This document shows positions 41,781 to 50,695 of a stretch of 64,000 nucleotides of DNA, one piece after another (the stretch's first letter is position 1; each line of letters begins with the position of its first letter). The notes under the pieces were generated by a model, which ran no database searches, had not been told where the DNA came from, and saw nothing but the letters and a program-made list of their open reading frames with translations. The position numbers and the translations under genes were made by a program. The stretch is from NCBI GenBank assembly GCA_963830485.1, contig CAWHNE010000018.1, forward strand, positions 1 through 64,000. Direction: 5' to 3'. Source of the stretch: CAIWHR01 sp963830485 (GTDB lineage Bacteria; Pseudomonadota; Gammaproteobacteria; Burkholderiales; Casimicrobiaceae).

Positions 41781-43943
41781 ATGAGCGGCCTCATACCCTC
41801 GCGTGGCATCCGCTGGCTCCTGCTCGTCTTCGCGTGCCTCGGGGCGATCTCGCTGTTCCTGCTCGCGACCGCGTCGGCGAACACCGAGCTCTTCGCGCGC
41901 CGCTACGACCTCCTGCTCGTGCTCAATGGCGCGCTCGTCGTGCTCCTGATGCTGCTCGTAGGCGTGCAGCTTTTCCGGCTGCGGCGGAACCTGAAGGCCG
42001 GGGTGTTCGGCTCGCGGCTCGCGCTGCGCCTGGTGCTCCTCTTCGCGCTCGTCGCGGTGCTGCCCGGCGCGCTCGTCTATGCGGTGTCCGTCCAGTTCCT
42101 GGGCAAGAGCATCGAGAGCTGGTTCGACGTTCGCGTCGACCGCGCGCTCGAGGGCGGGTTGAACCTCGGCCGTGGTGCGCTCGACTTCCTTCTCCGCGAG
42201 ACGACGAACAAGGCGGGCCAGATCGCACTCGCGCTCGCCGAGCCGGGGACCGGCAGCATGCCGGCGCGCCTGATCCGCGCGGCCGAGCAGGCGGGAGCGC
42301 ACGAGGCGGCGCTGTTCACGTCGGCAGGCGGCGTGCTCGCGGTCGGCGGCGTCGGCGGGACGACGGCGCCCCCCGACCCGCCCGGGGCGCAGGCGCTGCG
42401 GCGCGCGCGCCTGCAGCAGACGACGTCGGGTATCGAGCAGGCGAGCGACGGCCGCCTGCTCCTTCGCGTGGTGACGCCTGTCAACAGCGAGGACCGTCTC
42501 GAGCCGCTCAGGGTGTTGCAGGTAGTCGAGCCGGTGCCGAGGACGCTGGCCCAGGACGTCGAAAAGGTACAGGCGGGCTCCCGCGACTATCAGGAGATCG
42601 CGTTCACGCGCGGCTCGCTCAAGCGTCTTTATGCCGTCACGCTGACGCTCACGCTGCTCCTCGCGCTGACGTCCGCGCTCGGGCTCGCCGTCGTCCTCTC
42701 CGAGCGCTTCGCGGCGCCGCTCGGGCTTCTGGCCGAAGGCACGCGCGCCGTCGCGCAGGGAGACTTCACGCGCAGGCAGCCGGTGACCTCACGCGACGAG
42801 CTCGGGGTGCTCACCGAGTCGTTCAACACGATGACCGCCCAGCTCGCCGACGCGCAGGAGAAGACCGAGGAGTCGCAGCGCGCGACGGAGACGACGCGCG
42901 CCTATCTCGAGAGCATCCTCGGCAATCTTTCGGCAGGCGTGCTCGCGTTCGACGACGGTCACCGGCTGCGCACGGCGAACGCGAGCGCCGCGGTGATCCT
43001 CCAGCAGCCGCTCGCGGACCTCTACGGTCTTGCGCTCGCCGAGTGGGGTGGACGCCTCCCCGCGCTCGCGCCGTTCGCGGCGCTCGTCGCCGAGGGCTTC
43101 CGCGGGAGCCGCGAGGGGCAGTGGCAGCGGCAGGCGGAGCTGACCGTCGCGAGCCTGACCCGCGTCCTGCTGATGCGCGGTTCGCGGCTCCCAGTGACCC
43201 CGGTCGCGGGCTACGTCGTGGTGTTCGACGACGTGACCGACCTCGTGCAGGCGCAGCGCGATGCGGCATGGGGCGAGGTCGCGCGCCGCCTAGCGCACGA
43301 GGTCAAGAATCCGCTCACGCCGATCCAGCTCTCGGCCGAGCGGCTTGCCGTCAAGCTCGCGCCGAAGCTCGAGGGGCCGGACCTGGAGACGCTCAAGCGG
43401 GGCGCGCAGACGATCATCGCGCAGGTTGCGGCGATGAAGCACATGGTCGACGACTTCGCGATCTACGCGCGGCAGCCGCGCCCGGGGTCGATGCAGCCCG
43501 TGGACGCGGGCGCGCTCTTGCAGGACGTGCTTGCGTTGTACGACAATCTGCGCCCGCGCGTCTCGCTCTCCCTGCCGCCCGATCCCGTCGTCATCCAGGG
43601 CGAACCGACCCGCCTGCGCCAGGTGCTGCACAACCTCATCCAGAATGCGATCGACGCGCAGGCCGACGTCGACGATCCGCGCTACGAGATCACGCTCGAG
43701 CGGCGCGGCGACGAGGTCGCGCTCGTATTCGCCGACATCGGCCCCGGTTTCTCCGACGAGGTCCTGCACCGCGCGTTCGAGCCCTACGTGACCACGAAGT
43801 CCAAGGGCACCGGGCTCGGCCTCGCGATCGTGCGCAAGATCGTCGACGAGCATGGCGGCCGTGTCGAGCTCGCGAATCGGGAGCCGCACGGCGCCCGGGT
43901 GACGATCGCTTTCCCGCGCGGCGCCGGCGAGAGCGTAGGATAG
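41781..43943 (+). CDS. ntrY: Sensor histidine kinase NtrY
   Basis: This 720-residue membrane kinase senses an envelope or redox/nitrogen signal and phosphorylates NtrX. It has three or four N-terminal membrane helices flanking a periplasmic region, another helix near residue 280, a HAMP domain (LAEGTRAVAQGDFTRRQPV), a PAS domain, the phospho-acceptor His506 in RRLAHEVKNPLTPIQLSAERL, and the ATPase boxes NLIQNAIDAQ, DIGPGF and KGTGLGLAIVRKI. The frame is intact. It is followed by ntrX after 7 bases. Confidence 0.94.
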   Translation: MSGLIPSRGIRWLLLVFACLGAISLFLLATASANTELFARRYDLLLVLNGALVVLLMLLVGVQLFRLRRNLKAGVFGSRLALRLVLLFALVAVLPGALVYAVSVQFLGKSIESWFDVRVDRALEGGLNLGRGALDFLLRETTNKAGQIALALAEPGTGSMPARLIRAAEQAGAHEAALFTSAGGVLAVGGVGGTTAPPDPPGAQALRRARLQQTTSGIEQASDGRLLLRVVTPVNSEDRLEPLRVLQVVEPVPRTLAQDVEKVQAGSRDYQEIAFTRGSLKRLYAVTLTLTLLLALTSALGLAVVLSERFAAPLGLLAEGTRAVAQGDFTRRQPVTSRDELGVLTESFNTMTAQLADAQEKTEESQRATETTRAYLESILGNLSAGVLAFDDGHRLRTANASAAVILQQPLADLYGLALAEWGGRLPALAPFAALVAEGFRGSREGQWQRQAELTVASLTRVLLMRGSRLPVTPVAGYVVVFDDVTDLVQAQRDAAWGEVARRLAHEVKNPLTPIQLSAERLAVKLAPKLEGPDLETLKRGAQTIIAQVAAMKHMVDDFAIYARQPRPGSMQPVDAGALLQDVLALYDNLRPRVSLSLPPDPVVIQGEPTRLRQVLHNLIQNAIDAQADVDDPRYEITLERRGDEVALVFADIGPGFSDEVLHRAFEPYVTTKSKGTGLGLAIVRKIVDEHGGRVELANREPHGARVTIAFPRGAGESVG

Positions 43944-43950
43944 GCGTCCG

Positions 43951-45264
43951 ATGGTCCCCGCGAACGAGATCCTGATCGTCGACGACGAAGTCGGCATCCG
44001 CGAGCTGCTCTCCGAGATCCTGCAGGACGAGGGGTACCGCGTGTCGGTGGCCGAGAACGCGACCGAGGCGCGCAGCTACCGCTCGAAGCAGCAGCCGGCG
44101 CTCGTCCTGCTCGACATCTGGATGCCCGACACCGACGGCGTCACGCTGTTGCGCGAATGGGCGGCCTCGGGCCAGCTCACGATGCCGGTCGTGATGATGT
44201 CCGGGCACGGAACGATCGAGACGGCGGTCGAGGCGACCAAGATCGGCGCGTTCGATTTCCTCGAGAAGCCGGTCGGGCTGCAGAAGCTGCTGGGCACCGT
44301 CGCGCGTGCGCTCAAGACCACGCTTGCGAAGGAGCCGCGGCGCGTCTCCCTCGCGGCGCTCGGCGCGAGCGCCGCGGTGCGCGACGCCGAACGCGCGATC
44401 GAACAGCTGATCGCGGCGAAGAAGCCGGTGCTGCTCCTGGGCGAGCCCGGCACCGGCCACGAGTCCGCAGCGCGCGCGCTGCAGCAGACCGACGCGCCGT
44501 GGCTCGCGCTCCCCTCGGGCGCGCGCCTGTCCGCCAATCCGTTGGCCGTGCTCGACGAGGCGCGCGAAGGCACGCTCTACTGCGCCGAGATCGGCCAGTA
44601 TGCGAAGGCGGAGCAGAAGGGACTCGCGTTCCTGCTGCCCAAGCTCGAGCGTGCGAGCGTGACGCTCGTGTGCACGAGCGCGGAGCCGCTCGGAAATCTC
44701 GCGGCCGAGGGCCGCTTCGATCCGGCGCTGCTCGCCGCCCTGTCGATCGGCGCCGTGCTTCTGCCGCCGCTTCGCTCGCGGCGGGAGGACATCCCCGCGC
44801 TTGTCGAGCGCTTCTGGCGCGACATCACTGCCGCGCAGAAGGACGCCGAGCGCGGTCCGGCCCGTGCGGCCGCGCTGCCGGTCGCCGCGGTGACGGCGCT
44901 CGCCAACGCGTACTGGCCGGGCAATGTCGATCACCTGCAGAACGTCGTCGCGAACCTCGCGCTCAATGCCGGTACCGGCGAGATCACGCCGGACCACGTG
45001 AAGCGCCTGCTGGGCGAGGCCGCCGCGGCCAATCAGGCCGTCGCTCCCGAAATCACCGCGCGCTTCTTCGAGCTGCCTTTGCGCGAGGCGCGCGAGGCGT
45101 TCGAGCGCATCTACTTCGAGCAGCTCCTGGGCCGCGAGCAGAGCAACATGAGCCGCGTCGCCGACAAGGCGGGTCTCGAGCGCACGCACCTCTACCGCAA
45201 ACTCAAGCAACTCAACATCCGCTTCGCCCGCCGCGGCGACGACCCCGGCGGCAACGGCGCCTGA
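43951..45264 (+). CDS. ntrX: NtrX-like response regulator with degenerate AAA+ domain
   Basis: The 437-residue protein has an intact receiver domain (phospho-acceptor Asp55, Lys106). It also has an AAA+ region aligned with sigma54 activators and a Fis-type helix-turn-helix at the C-terminus (SNMSRVADKAGLERTHLYRKLKQL). The Walker A motif reads GEPGTGHE with His170 in place of Lys, and the GAFTGA loop that contacts sigma54 is absent. It therefore probably cannot hydrolyse ATP in the usual way or remodel sigma54 polymerase, and may act as a plain DNA-binding regulator. The pairing with NtrY is clear. Confidence 0.88.
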   Translation: MVPANEILIVDDEVGIRELLSEILQDEGYRVSVAENATEARSYRSKQQPALVLLDIWMPDTDGVTLLREWAASGQLTMPVVMMSGHGTIETAVEATKIGAFDFLEKPVGLQKLLGTVARALKTTLAKEPRRVSLAALGASAAVRDAERAIEQLIAAKKPVLLLGEPGTGHESAARALQQTDAPWLALPSGARLSANPLAVLDEAREGTLYCAEIGQYAKAEQKGLAFLLPKLERASVTLVCTSAEPLGNLAAEGRFDPALLAALSIGAVLLPPLRSRREDIPALVERFWRDITAAQKDAERGPARAAALPVAAVTALANAYWPGNVDHLQNVVANLALNAGTGEITPDHVKRLLGEAAAANQAVAPEITARFFELPLREAREAFERIYFEQLLGREQSNMSRVADKAGLERTHLYRKLKQLNIRFARRGDDPGGNGA

Positions 45265-45293
45265 CACGCGCCGCCCCCGGCCGCACCCCGACG

Positions 45294-45599
45294 ATGAGCG
45301 CCGCCGGGCCGCCCCAAGGCGCGAATTGCGCGGCCTCCGCGATGTCGTTGCTGACGCGTTGCATCGAGGGGTCGGCCGCCACCCGCGCTCGCAGACGCGC
45401 CCTTCGGTGCGGCCTCCGCGCCGCCGGGCATTCTCGTTACGACGCTTGGGTCGGCCGCCACCCGCGCTCGCAGACGCGCCCTTCGGGCCTTGGCTTCGCC
45501 CTGCTCGCCCAGGTGTCCTTGGCTTCGCCCTGCTCGCGCAGGCGTCCCTCGGGGGGCAGCGCAGCGGCGATAGCCGCAAGCGTGGGGGCACACCGATGA
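45294..45599 (+). CDS. Hypothetical small ORF encoded by repeat unit 1
   Basis: ATG at 45294 opens a 101-codon frame with an Arg/Ala/Ser-rich, low-complexity product beginning MSAAGPPQGANCAASAM. Its TGA overlaps the ATG of the next unit (ATGA). It may simply be a non-coding repeat that happens to stay open in GC-rich DNA. I do not recognise a domain. Confidence 0.25.
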   Translation: MSAAGPPQGANCAASAMSLLTRCIEGSAATRARRRALRCGLRAAGHSRYDAWVGRHPRSQTRPSGLGFALLAQVSLASPCSRRRPSGGSAAAIAASVGAHR

Positions 45600-45897
45600 G
45601 CGCCGTCGGGCCGCCCCAAGGCGCGAATTGCGCGGCCTCCGCGATGTCGTTGCTGACGCGTTGCATCGAGGGGTCGGCCGCCACCCGCGCTCGCAGACGC
45701 GCCCTTCGGTGCGGCCTCCGCGCCGCCGTGCATTCTCGTTACGACGCTTGGGTCGGCCGCCACCCGCGCTCGCAGACGCGCCCTTCGGGCCTTGGCTTCG
45801 CCCTGCTCGCGCAGGCGTCCTTGGCTTCGCCCTGCTCGCGCAGGCGTCCCTCGGGGGGCAGCGCAGCGGCGATAGCCGCAAGCGTGGGGGCACACCA
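45294..45897 (+). repeat. 302-bp tandem duplication upstream of kup
   Basis: Two nearly identical units, 45294-45595 and 45596-45897, follow each other directly, and kup begins at the next unit boundary. Only a few bases differ between copies. Each unit contains internal doubling of a block with GCTCGCAGACGCGCCCTTCG and, at its end, of CTTGGCTTCGCCCTGCTCGC. Blocks related to this in reverse orientation occur at 60980-61083. The stretch 45265-45293 before it holds nothing I recognise. Confidence 0.9.
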
Positions 45898-45901
45898 GTG
45901 A
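45596..45901 (+). CDS. Hypothetical small ORF encoded by repeat unit 2
   Basis: This is the second 101-codon copy (MSAVGPPQGANCAASAM), with only a few residue changes from the first. Its TGA overlaps the GTG start of kup (GTGA), so if translated it would be coupled to kup. Coding status is unproven. Confidence 0.25.
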   Translation: MSAVGPPQGANCAASAMSLLTRCIEGSAATRARRRALRCGLRAAVHSRYDAWVGRHPRSQTRPSGLGFALLAQASLASPCSRRRPSGGSAAAIAASVGAHQ

Positions 45902-47778
45902 GCGTCGCCGCCGGTACGCGCAAGCGCATGGCGCCGCTCGTCATCGGTGCGATCGGCGTCGTCTACGGCGACATCGGCACCTCGCCGCTCTACACGCTGC
46001 GGCAGTGCTTCACGGGCACGCACCAGCTCTCGCTCTCGCCCGAGAACGTGCTCGGCATCCTGTCGATCATCTTCTGGGCGCTCGTGATCGTCGTGACGCT
46101 CAAGTACGTGACGCTGATCATGCGCGCCGACAACCGCGGCGAGGGTGGGATCCTCGCGCTCACCGCGCTCGTCTCGAGCGGGCTCGAGCGCCAGACGCGC
46201 CGCCGCTGGTGGCTCGTCGGCTTCGGCATTTTCGGCGCCGCGATGTTCTACGGCGATGGGATGATCACGCCCGCGATCTCGGTGCTGGGCGCGGTCGAGG
46301 GGCTCGAGATCATCGCGCCGGCGCTGCACCCGTTTATCGTCCCGGTCACGCTCGTGATCATCGTGGCGCTGTTCGCGATCCAGAAACGGGGCACGGCGAG
46401 CGTGGGCATCCTGTTCGGGCCGGTGATGTGCACGTGGTTCGTCGCGCTGGCGGCGCTCGGACTGTTCGAGATTGCAGCCAATCCCAGCGTGCTGCGGGCG
46501 GTGAACCCGATCCACGCGATCGCCTTCGTCGAAGCGACACCCCGGATCGCCTTCCTCGCGCTTGGCGCCGTCGTGCTCGCGGTGACCGGCACCGAGGCGC
46601 TCTACGCCGACATGGGCCATTTCGGCGCGGCGCCGATCCGGCGAGCGTGGATTGCATTCGTGATGCCGGCGCTCGTCGCCAACTACTTCGGCCAGGGCGC
46701 GCTCCTGTTGGCCGATCCCACCGCGATCAAGAATCCGTTCTACCTGCTCGCCCCGCAATGGGCGTTGATCCCGCTGGTGATCCTCGCGACGTGCGCCGCG
46801 GTGATCGCGTCGCAGGCGGTGATCTCGGGCGCGTTCTCGCTCACGCGCGCGGCGATCCAGATGGGCTACTCCCCGCGGCTCAAGCTCCTTCACACTTCGG
46901 AACGCGAGATCGGCCAGATCTACGTGCCGTTCGTCAACTGGACGTTGCTGATCGCAGTGTCGCTGCTCGTGCTCGGGTTCCGGAGCTCGGACAACCTGGG
47001 CGGTGCGTACGGGATCGCGGTGACGCTCGCGATGCTGATCGACTCGGTGCTGATCTTCGTCGTCATGCGCAGGCTCTGGGGCTGGTCGCTACCCGTCGCG
47101 CTCGCGATCGCGCTGCCGCTCCTCGCGATCGACGTTGCGTTCTTGTCCTCGAATTCGCTCAAGATCCCCGACGGCGGCTGGTTCACGCTCCTCGTTGGTG
47201 CCGCCGTGTTCACGCTGCTCACCACGTGGAAGCGCGGCCGCGCGCTGCTGATGGACCGGCTCAACGAGGATTCGATGCCGCTCCCCGTGTTCATCGAGAG
47301 CATCGTAGCGAGCCCGCCGCCGCGCGTGCCGGGCACCGCGGTGTTCCTGACGTCGACCGGCGACCGCGTGCCGCACGCGCTCCTGCACAACCTCAAGCAC
47401 AACAAGGTGTTGCACGACCGCGTCGTGTTCCTCACCGTGCACACGCGGGAGATTCCGCGCGTGCCCGACGTCGAACGCATCGAGATCCGAGACTTGGGCT
47501 GCGCGTTCTTTGCGCTCGACGCGTGGTACGGCTTCACCGAGGAGCCGGACGTCCCGCTGCTCCTCGACATGTGTGCGCGCCACGGGCTCGAGTTCGACAT
47601 GATGGACACGTCGTTCTTCGTCTCGCGCGAGACGCTGATTCCGGTGGTCGGGCCGGGGATGGCGCTGTGGCGCGAGCGGCTCTTCGTGGCGATGTCGAAG
47701 ATGGCGGTCAAGGCGACCGACTTCTTCCACGTGCCGACCAACCGCGTCGTCGAGCTCGGCACTCAAGTCGAGCTGTAG
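45898..47778 (+). CDS. kup: Low-affinity potassium uptake protein Kup
   Basis: Kup is a proton-coupled K+ importer. The 626-residue protein has the signature GVVYGDIGTSPLYTLRQCF at residues 20-38, YGDGMITPAISVLGAVEG and about twelve membrane helices. A C-terminal cytoplasmic domain ends PTNRVVELGTQVEL. The start is GTG at 45898, in register with the upstream 302-bp repeats; the frame is open upstream. Repeat-borne translational coupling may affect its expression. Confidence 0.95.
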   Translation: MSVAAGTRKRMAPLVIGAIGVVYGDIGTSPLYTLRQCFTGTHQLSLSPENVLGILSIIFWALVIVVTLKYVTLIMRADNRGEGGILALTALVSSGLERQTRRRWWLVGFGIFGAAMFYGDGMITPAISVLGAVEGLEIIAPALHPFIVPVTLVIIVALFAIQKRGTASVGILFGPVMCTWFVALAALGLFEIAANPSVLRAVNPIHAIAFVEATPRIAFLALGAVVLAVTGTEALYADMGHFGAAPIRRAWIAFVMPALVANYFGQGALLLADPTAIKNPFYLLAPQWALIPLVILATCAAVIASQAVISGAFSLTRAAIQMGYSPRLKLLHTSEREIGQIYVPFVNWTLLIAVSLLVLGFRSSDNLGGAYGIAVTLAMLIDSVLIFVVMRRLWGWSLPVALAIALPLLAIDVAFLSSNSLKIPDGGWFTLLVGAAVFTLLTTWKRGRALLMDRLNEDSMPLPVFIESIVASPPPRVPGTAVFLTSTGDRVPHALLHNLKHNKVLHDRVVFLTVHTREIPRVPDVERIEIRDLGCAFFALDAWYGFTEEPDVPLLLDMCARHGLEFDMMDTSFFVSRETLIPVVGPGMALWRERLFVAMSKMAVKATDFFHVPTNRVVELGTQVEL

Positions 47779-47800
47779 CGTCCGCAACGGGCACCGAACC

Positions 47801-47850
47801 GCAAAGAAAAACGCCGGCGTCCTCACGGAGCGCCGGCGTTTGCGTTTTTT
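47801..47850. terminator. Bidirectional terminator between kup and rpoH
   Basis: AAACGCCGGCG (47809-47819) pairs with CGCCGGCGTTT (47831-47841) around an 11-nt loop. An A-rich stretch precedes it and TTTTTT follows, so it can end both convergent transcripts. Confidence 0.85.
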
Positions 47851-47863
47851 GTCGCGGCCGCGT

Positions 47864-48718
47864 TCAGTCCGCGGCGATCTGCCCCTTCATCGACTTGAGC
47901 GCCTTGCTCTCGATCTGGCGGATCCGCTCGGCGGACACGCCGTACTCCGTGGCTAGGTCCTGCAGCGTCGCCGGGTCGTCCTCGCGCAGCCAGCGCGCTT
48001 CGATGATCCGGCGACTGCGGGCGTCGAGCTTCGCGAGCGCACGCGAAAGTCCGACCGACCGATTTCTCGCGGTCTCGGCTCGCTCGAAGATCTGTGCCGG
48101 CTCGTCCTCGTGGTCGGAGAGCCAGCTGATCGGCGAGACCGCCGCGCCGTCCTCGTCCGGCTGCGGGTCGAGCGCGATGTCGCGGCCGGAGAGCCGCGTC
48201 TCCATCTCGACCACTTCCTCCGGCTTGACGCCCAGCTCGCTCGCGATCGCCTTGGCCTCCGAAGGCGACAGGGCCGCGCTCGTCTTCTTCATGCCGCGCA
48301 AATTGAAGAACAGCTTGCGCTGCGCCTTCGTTGTCGCAACCTTCACGAGCCGCCAGTTGCGCAGGATGTACTCGTGGATCTCGGCGCGGATCCAATGCAG
48401 CGCGAACGAAACCAGCCGGACGCCTCGTTCCGGATCGAAGCGGCGCACGGCCTTCATGAGGCCCACGTTGCCTTCCTGAATCAGGTCGGCTTGCGGAAGC
48501 CCGTAGCCCAGGTACTGGCGGCTCACGGCCACGACGAGGCGCAGGTGCGAGAGCACGAGCTCGCGTGCCGCCTCGAGGTCGTCGTCCCGACGGAGCCGGC
48601 GCCCGAGCGCGACTTCCTGCTCGGCCGTCAGCAGCGGAAAGCGGTTGACGGCCTGGATATAGTGATCCAGGCTCCCCAGGGATGCCGGGGTGGGGAACGT
48701 CAGCGCGGTTCCGGTCAT
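47864..48718 (-). CDS. rpoH: Heat-shock sigma factor RpoH (sigma32)
   Basis: RpoH directs transcription of chaperones and proteases. The 284-residue protein has region 2 (LIQEGNVGLMKAVRRFDPERGVRLVSFALHW is the core, residues about 70-100), the RpoH box QRKLFFNLR, and region 4 (LQDLATEYGVSAERIRQIE). ATG at 48718 is preceded by AGGAG at a good distance; ATG at 48754 is a less likely start. The usual neighbours ftsX and ftsE are missing here. Confidence 0.95.
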   Translation of the reverse strand: MTGTALTFPTPASLGSLDHYIQAVNRFPLLTAEQEVALGRRLRRDDDLEAARELVLSHLRLVVAVSRQYLGYGLPQADLIQEGNVGLMKAVRRFDPERGVRLVSFALHWIRAEIHEYILRNWRLVKVATTKAQRKLFFNLRGMKKTSAALSPSEAKAIASELGVKPEEVVEMETRLSGRDIALDPQPDEDGAAVSPISWLSDHEDEPAQIFERAETARNRSVGLSRALAKLDARSRRIIEARWLREDDPATLQDLATEYGVSAERIRQIESKALKSMKGQIAAD

Positions 48719-49002
48719 TGCTCTTTGCTCCTTGGTTGCGGCCGAGCGGTTCATCCGCCCACGGCCAATCTTAGCACTCGGGGCGTATGAGTGCTAAGGG
48801 ATGCCGAAAGTTCCCGACTGAAATGCTCAGGTATCGCCGTAATTCCGCCATGGCTACTGAATGGGGCGTCCACGGCCAAGCCCCGAAGCGAGGCAAGGCT
48901 TGTCCCATGCCCCAGGTCGTTGTGCGATAGTGACCGCCCACACCAGCGTGCCATGACGGGCGCACGGCCCGCCGTGAGCCAGGAGGATCGCGGTGCGGGC
49001 CG

Positions 49003-49941
49003 TCAGCCTACCAACGCGTCGACGAACTCCGCAGCGACGAAGGGCTTCATATCGTCGACCCCTTCGCCGACCCCGATGAACCGCACCGGGACCGGGTGCT
49101 CCCGGGCGATGGCCGCCACGATTCCGCCCTTCGCGGTTCCGTCGAGCTTGGTCAGGACGAGGCCCGTGAGGCCGAGCGCCGCGTCGAAGGCGCGCACCTG
49201 GGCGAGTGCGTTCTGGCCGGTGTTGGCGTCGAGCACGAGCAGCGTCTCGTGCGGCGCCGACGGGTCGGTCTTGCGGATCACGCGCTGCACCTTGCGGATC
49301 TCCTCCATCAGATGGAGCTGCGTGGGCAGCCGGCCGGCGGTGTCGGCCAGCACGACGTCGATCCCGCGCGCCTTCGCGGCGCCGATCGCGTCGAACATGA
49401 CGGCGGCCGAGTCGCCGCCCTGCTGCGCGATCACGGCGACGCCGTTGCGCTCGCCCCAGACCGCGAGCTGCTCGCGGGCGGCGGCCCGAAACGTGTCGCC
49501 GGCGGCGAGGAGCACCGAGTGGCCCTGGGCCTGCAGGAACTTCGCGAGCTTGCCGATCGACGTCGTCTTGCCCGCGCCGTTGACGCCGGCGAGCATGATC
49601 ACGAACGGCCGCGCGGCGCCGACGACGAGCGGCTGCTCGAGCGGCGCGAGCAGCTCGAGGAGCACGGCCTTGAGCGCCGTCTTCGGGTCGCCTTCGCCCC
49701 CCGAGCGCTTCCAGCGCGCGCGGAGCTCGTCGATCACCGTGGCCGTCGCCGCGACGCCGAGGTCGGACGTGATGAGCGCGGTCTCGATCGCCTCGAGCGT
49801 CTCGTCGTCGAGCGTGTGCCCGTGCAACGCCACGGCGATCGCGCCACCGAGCTTCTCGCGGGAGCGCGCGAGGCCGGCCTTGAGACGTTCGCCCCAAGAC
49901 TTGCGCGGAGCGTCGTCGTCGCGTTTGAAGAGGTCGAACAT
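49003..49941 (-). CDS. ftsY: Signal recognition particle receptor FtsY
   Basis: FtsY receives ribosome-SRP complexes at the membrane. The 312-residue protein is the NG form with a very short A domain (MFDLFKRDDD). The GTPase motifs are GVNGAGKTTSIGKL, DTFRAAAREQL, DTAGRLPTQ and TKLDGTAKGG. It is divergent from rsmD, as is usual. The frame is open upstream of 49941 without conservation. Confidence 0.96.
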   Translation of the reverse strand: MFDLFKRDDDAPRKSWGERLKAGLARSREKLGGAIAVALHGHTLDDETLEAIETALITSDLGVAATATVIDELRARWKRSGGEGDPKTALKAVLLELLAPLEQPLVVGAARPFVIMLAGVNGAGKTTSIGKLAKFLQAQGHSVLLAAGDTFRAAAREQLAVWGERNGVAVIAQQGGDSAAVMFDAIGAAKARGIDVVLADTAGRLPTQLHLMEEIRKVQRVIRKTDPSAPHETLLVLDANTGQNALAQVRAFDAALGLTGLVLTKLDGTAKGGIVAAIAREHPVPVRFIGVGEGVDDMKPFVAAEFVDALVG

Positions 49942-50087
49942 CGCGGGGGTTCGGGCGCGGAAGCGAGTGCGCGGGCCTGGCACCAAGAGCGAAGAGGGCG
50001 CGGCACCGTCGCTATAATTTTACCGGCTTAGCGCGGCGCGGCCTCCGCTCCGCGGCCGCGCCCGTCCGACACACCCGAGCGCCCCCA

Positions 50088-50639
50088 TTGCCCAACTCCC
50101 GCGCGAACCGTGTCCGCATCATCGGCGGCGCCTTTCGCGGCCGCCTCGTGCGTTTTCCCGCAGTCCCGGGCCTGCGCCCGACGCCCGACCGCGTCCGCGA
50201 GACGCTGTTCAATTGGCTGGGGCAGGACTTGACGGGGCGGCGCTGCCTCGACCTGTACGCGGGCTCGGGCGCGCTCTCGCTCGAGGCGGCTTCGCGCGGC
50301 GCGGCGCTCGCCGTCGCCGTGGACCAGAGCCGCGCGCTGATCGACTCGCTCGCGGCGACCGGCATTGCATGGAGCGCGGACGCGCTCGAGACACACGTCG
50401 CGGACGCCCGCGCCTTCCTGTCGGCCGAGCGGCGCGATTTCGACGTGATCTTCGCCGACCCGCCGTTTCGCGACGACCCGTGGCCGTGGCTTCTCCCCGC
50501 GTGCGCCGCGCGCCTCGCGCCGGGCGGCTTCGTCTATGCGGAAGCGGGCGTGTCGCTCACGCCGCCGCCGGGACTCGTGGCGTTTCGCGGCGACAAGGCG
50601 GGGCAGGTGCATTATCATCTTTTCGCTCGTCCGGCCTGA
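50088..50639 (+). CDS. rsmD: 16S rRNA (guanine966-N2)-methyltransferase RsmD
   Basis: RsmD methylates G966 of 16S rRNA. The 183-residue protein has RIIGGAFRGRLVRFP, RPTPDRVRETLFNWL, the SAM site CLDLYAGSGALSLEAASRGA and the catalytic IFADPPF. The best start is TTG at 50088. A TATAAT at 50013-50018 could be its -10 box, but no -35 is evident. It is followed by coaD. Confidence 0.95.
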   Translation: MPNSRANRVRIIGGAFRGRLVRFPAVPGLRPTPDRVRETLFNWLGQDLTGRRCLDLYAGSGALSLEAASRGAALAVAVDQSRALIDSLAATGIAWSADALETHVADARAFLSAERRDFDVIFADPPFRDDPWPWLLPACAARLAPGGFVYAEAGVSLTPPPGLVAFRGDKAGQVHYHLFARPA

Positions 50640-50695
50640 TGCAGCGGCGGCCGGCCCGGCTCCCGCTTCCTCTCCGCGCGCGCTCCCCGCGATCC

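Noticed and set aside
45192..45944. Minus-strand Arg/Ala-rich frames across the kup repeats
   Set aside because: They are antisense readings of the repeat. There is no start signal and the product is low complexity.
48719..49002. Possible small gene or sRNA between ftsY and rpoH
   Set aside because: Short frames there have no start signal or recognisable product, and I see no terminator or promoter pair to support an RNA.
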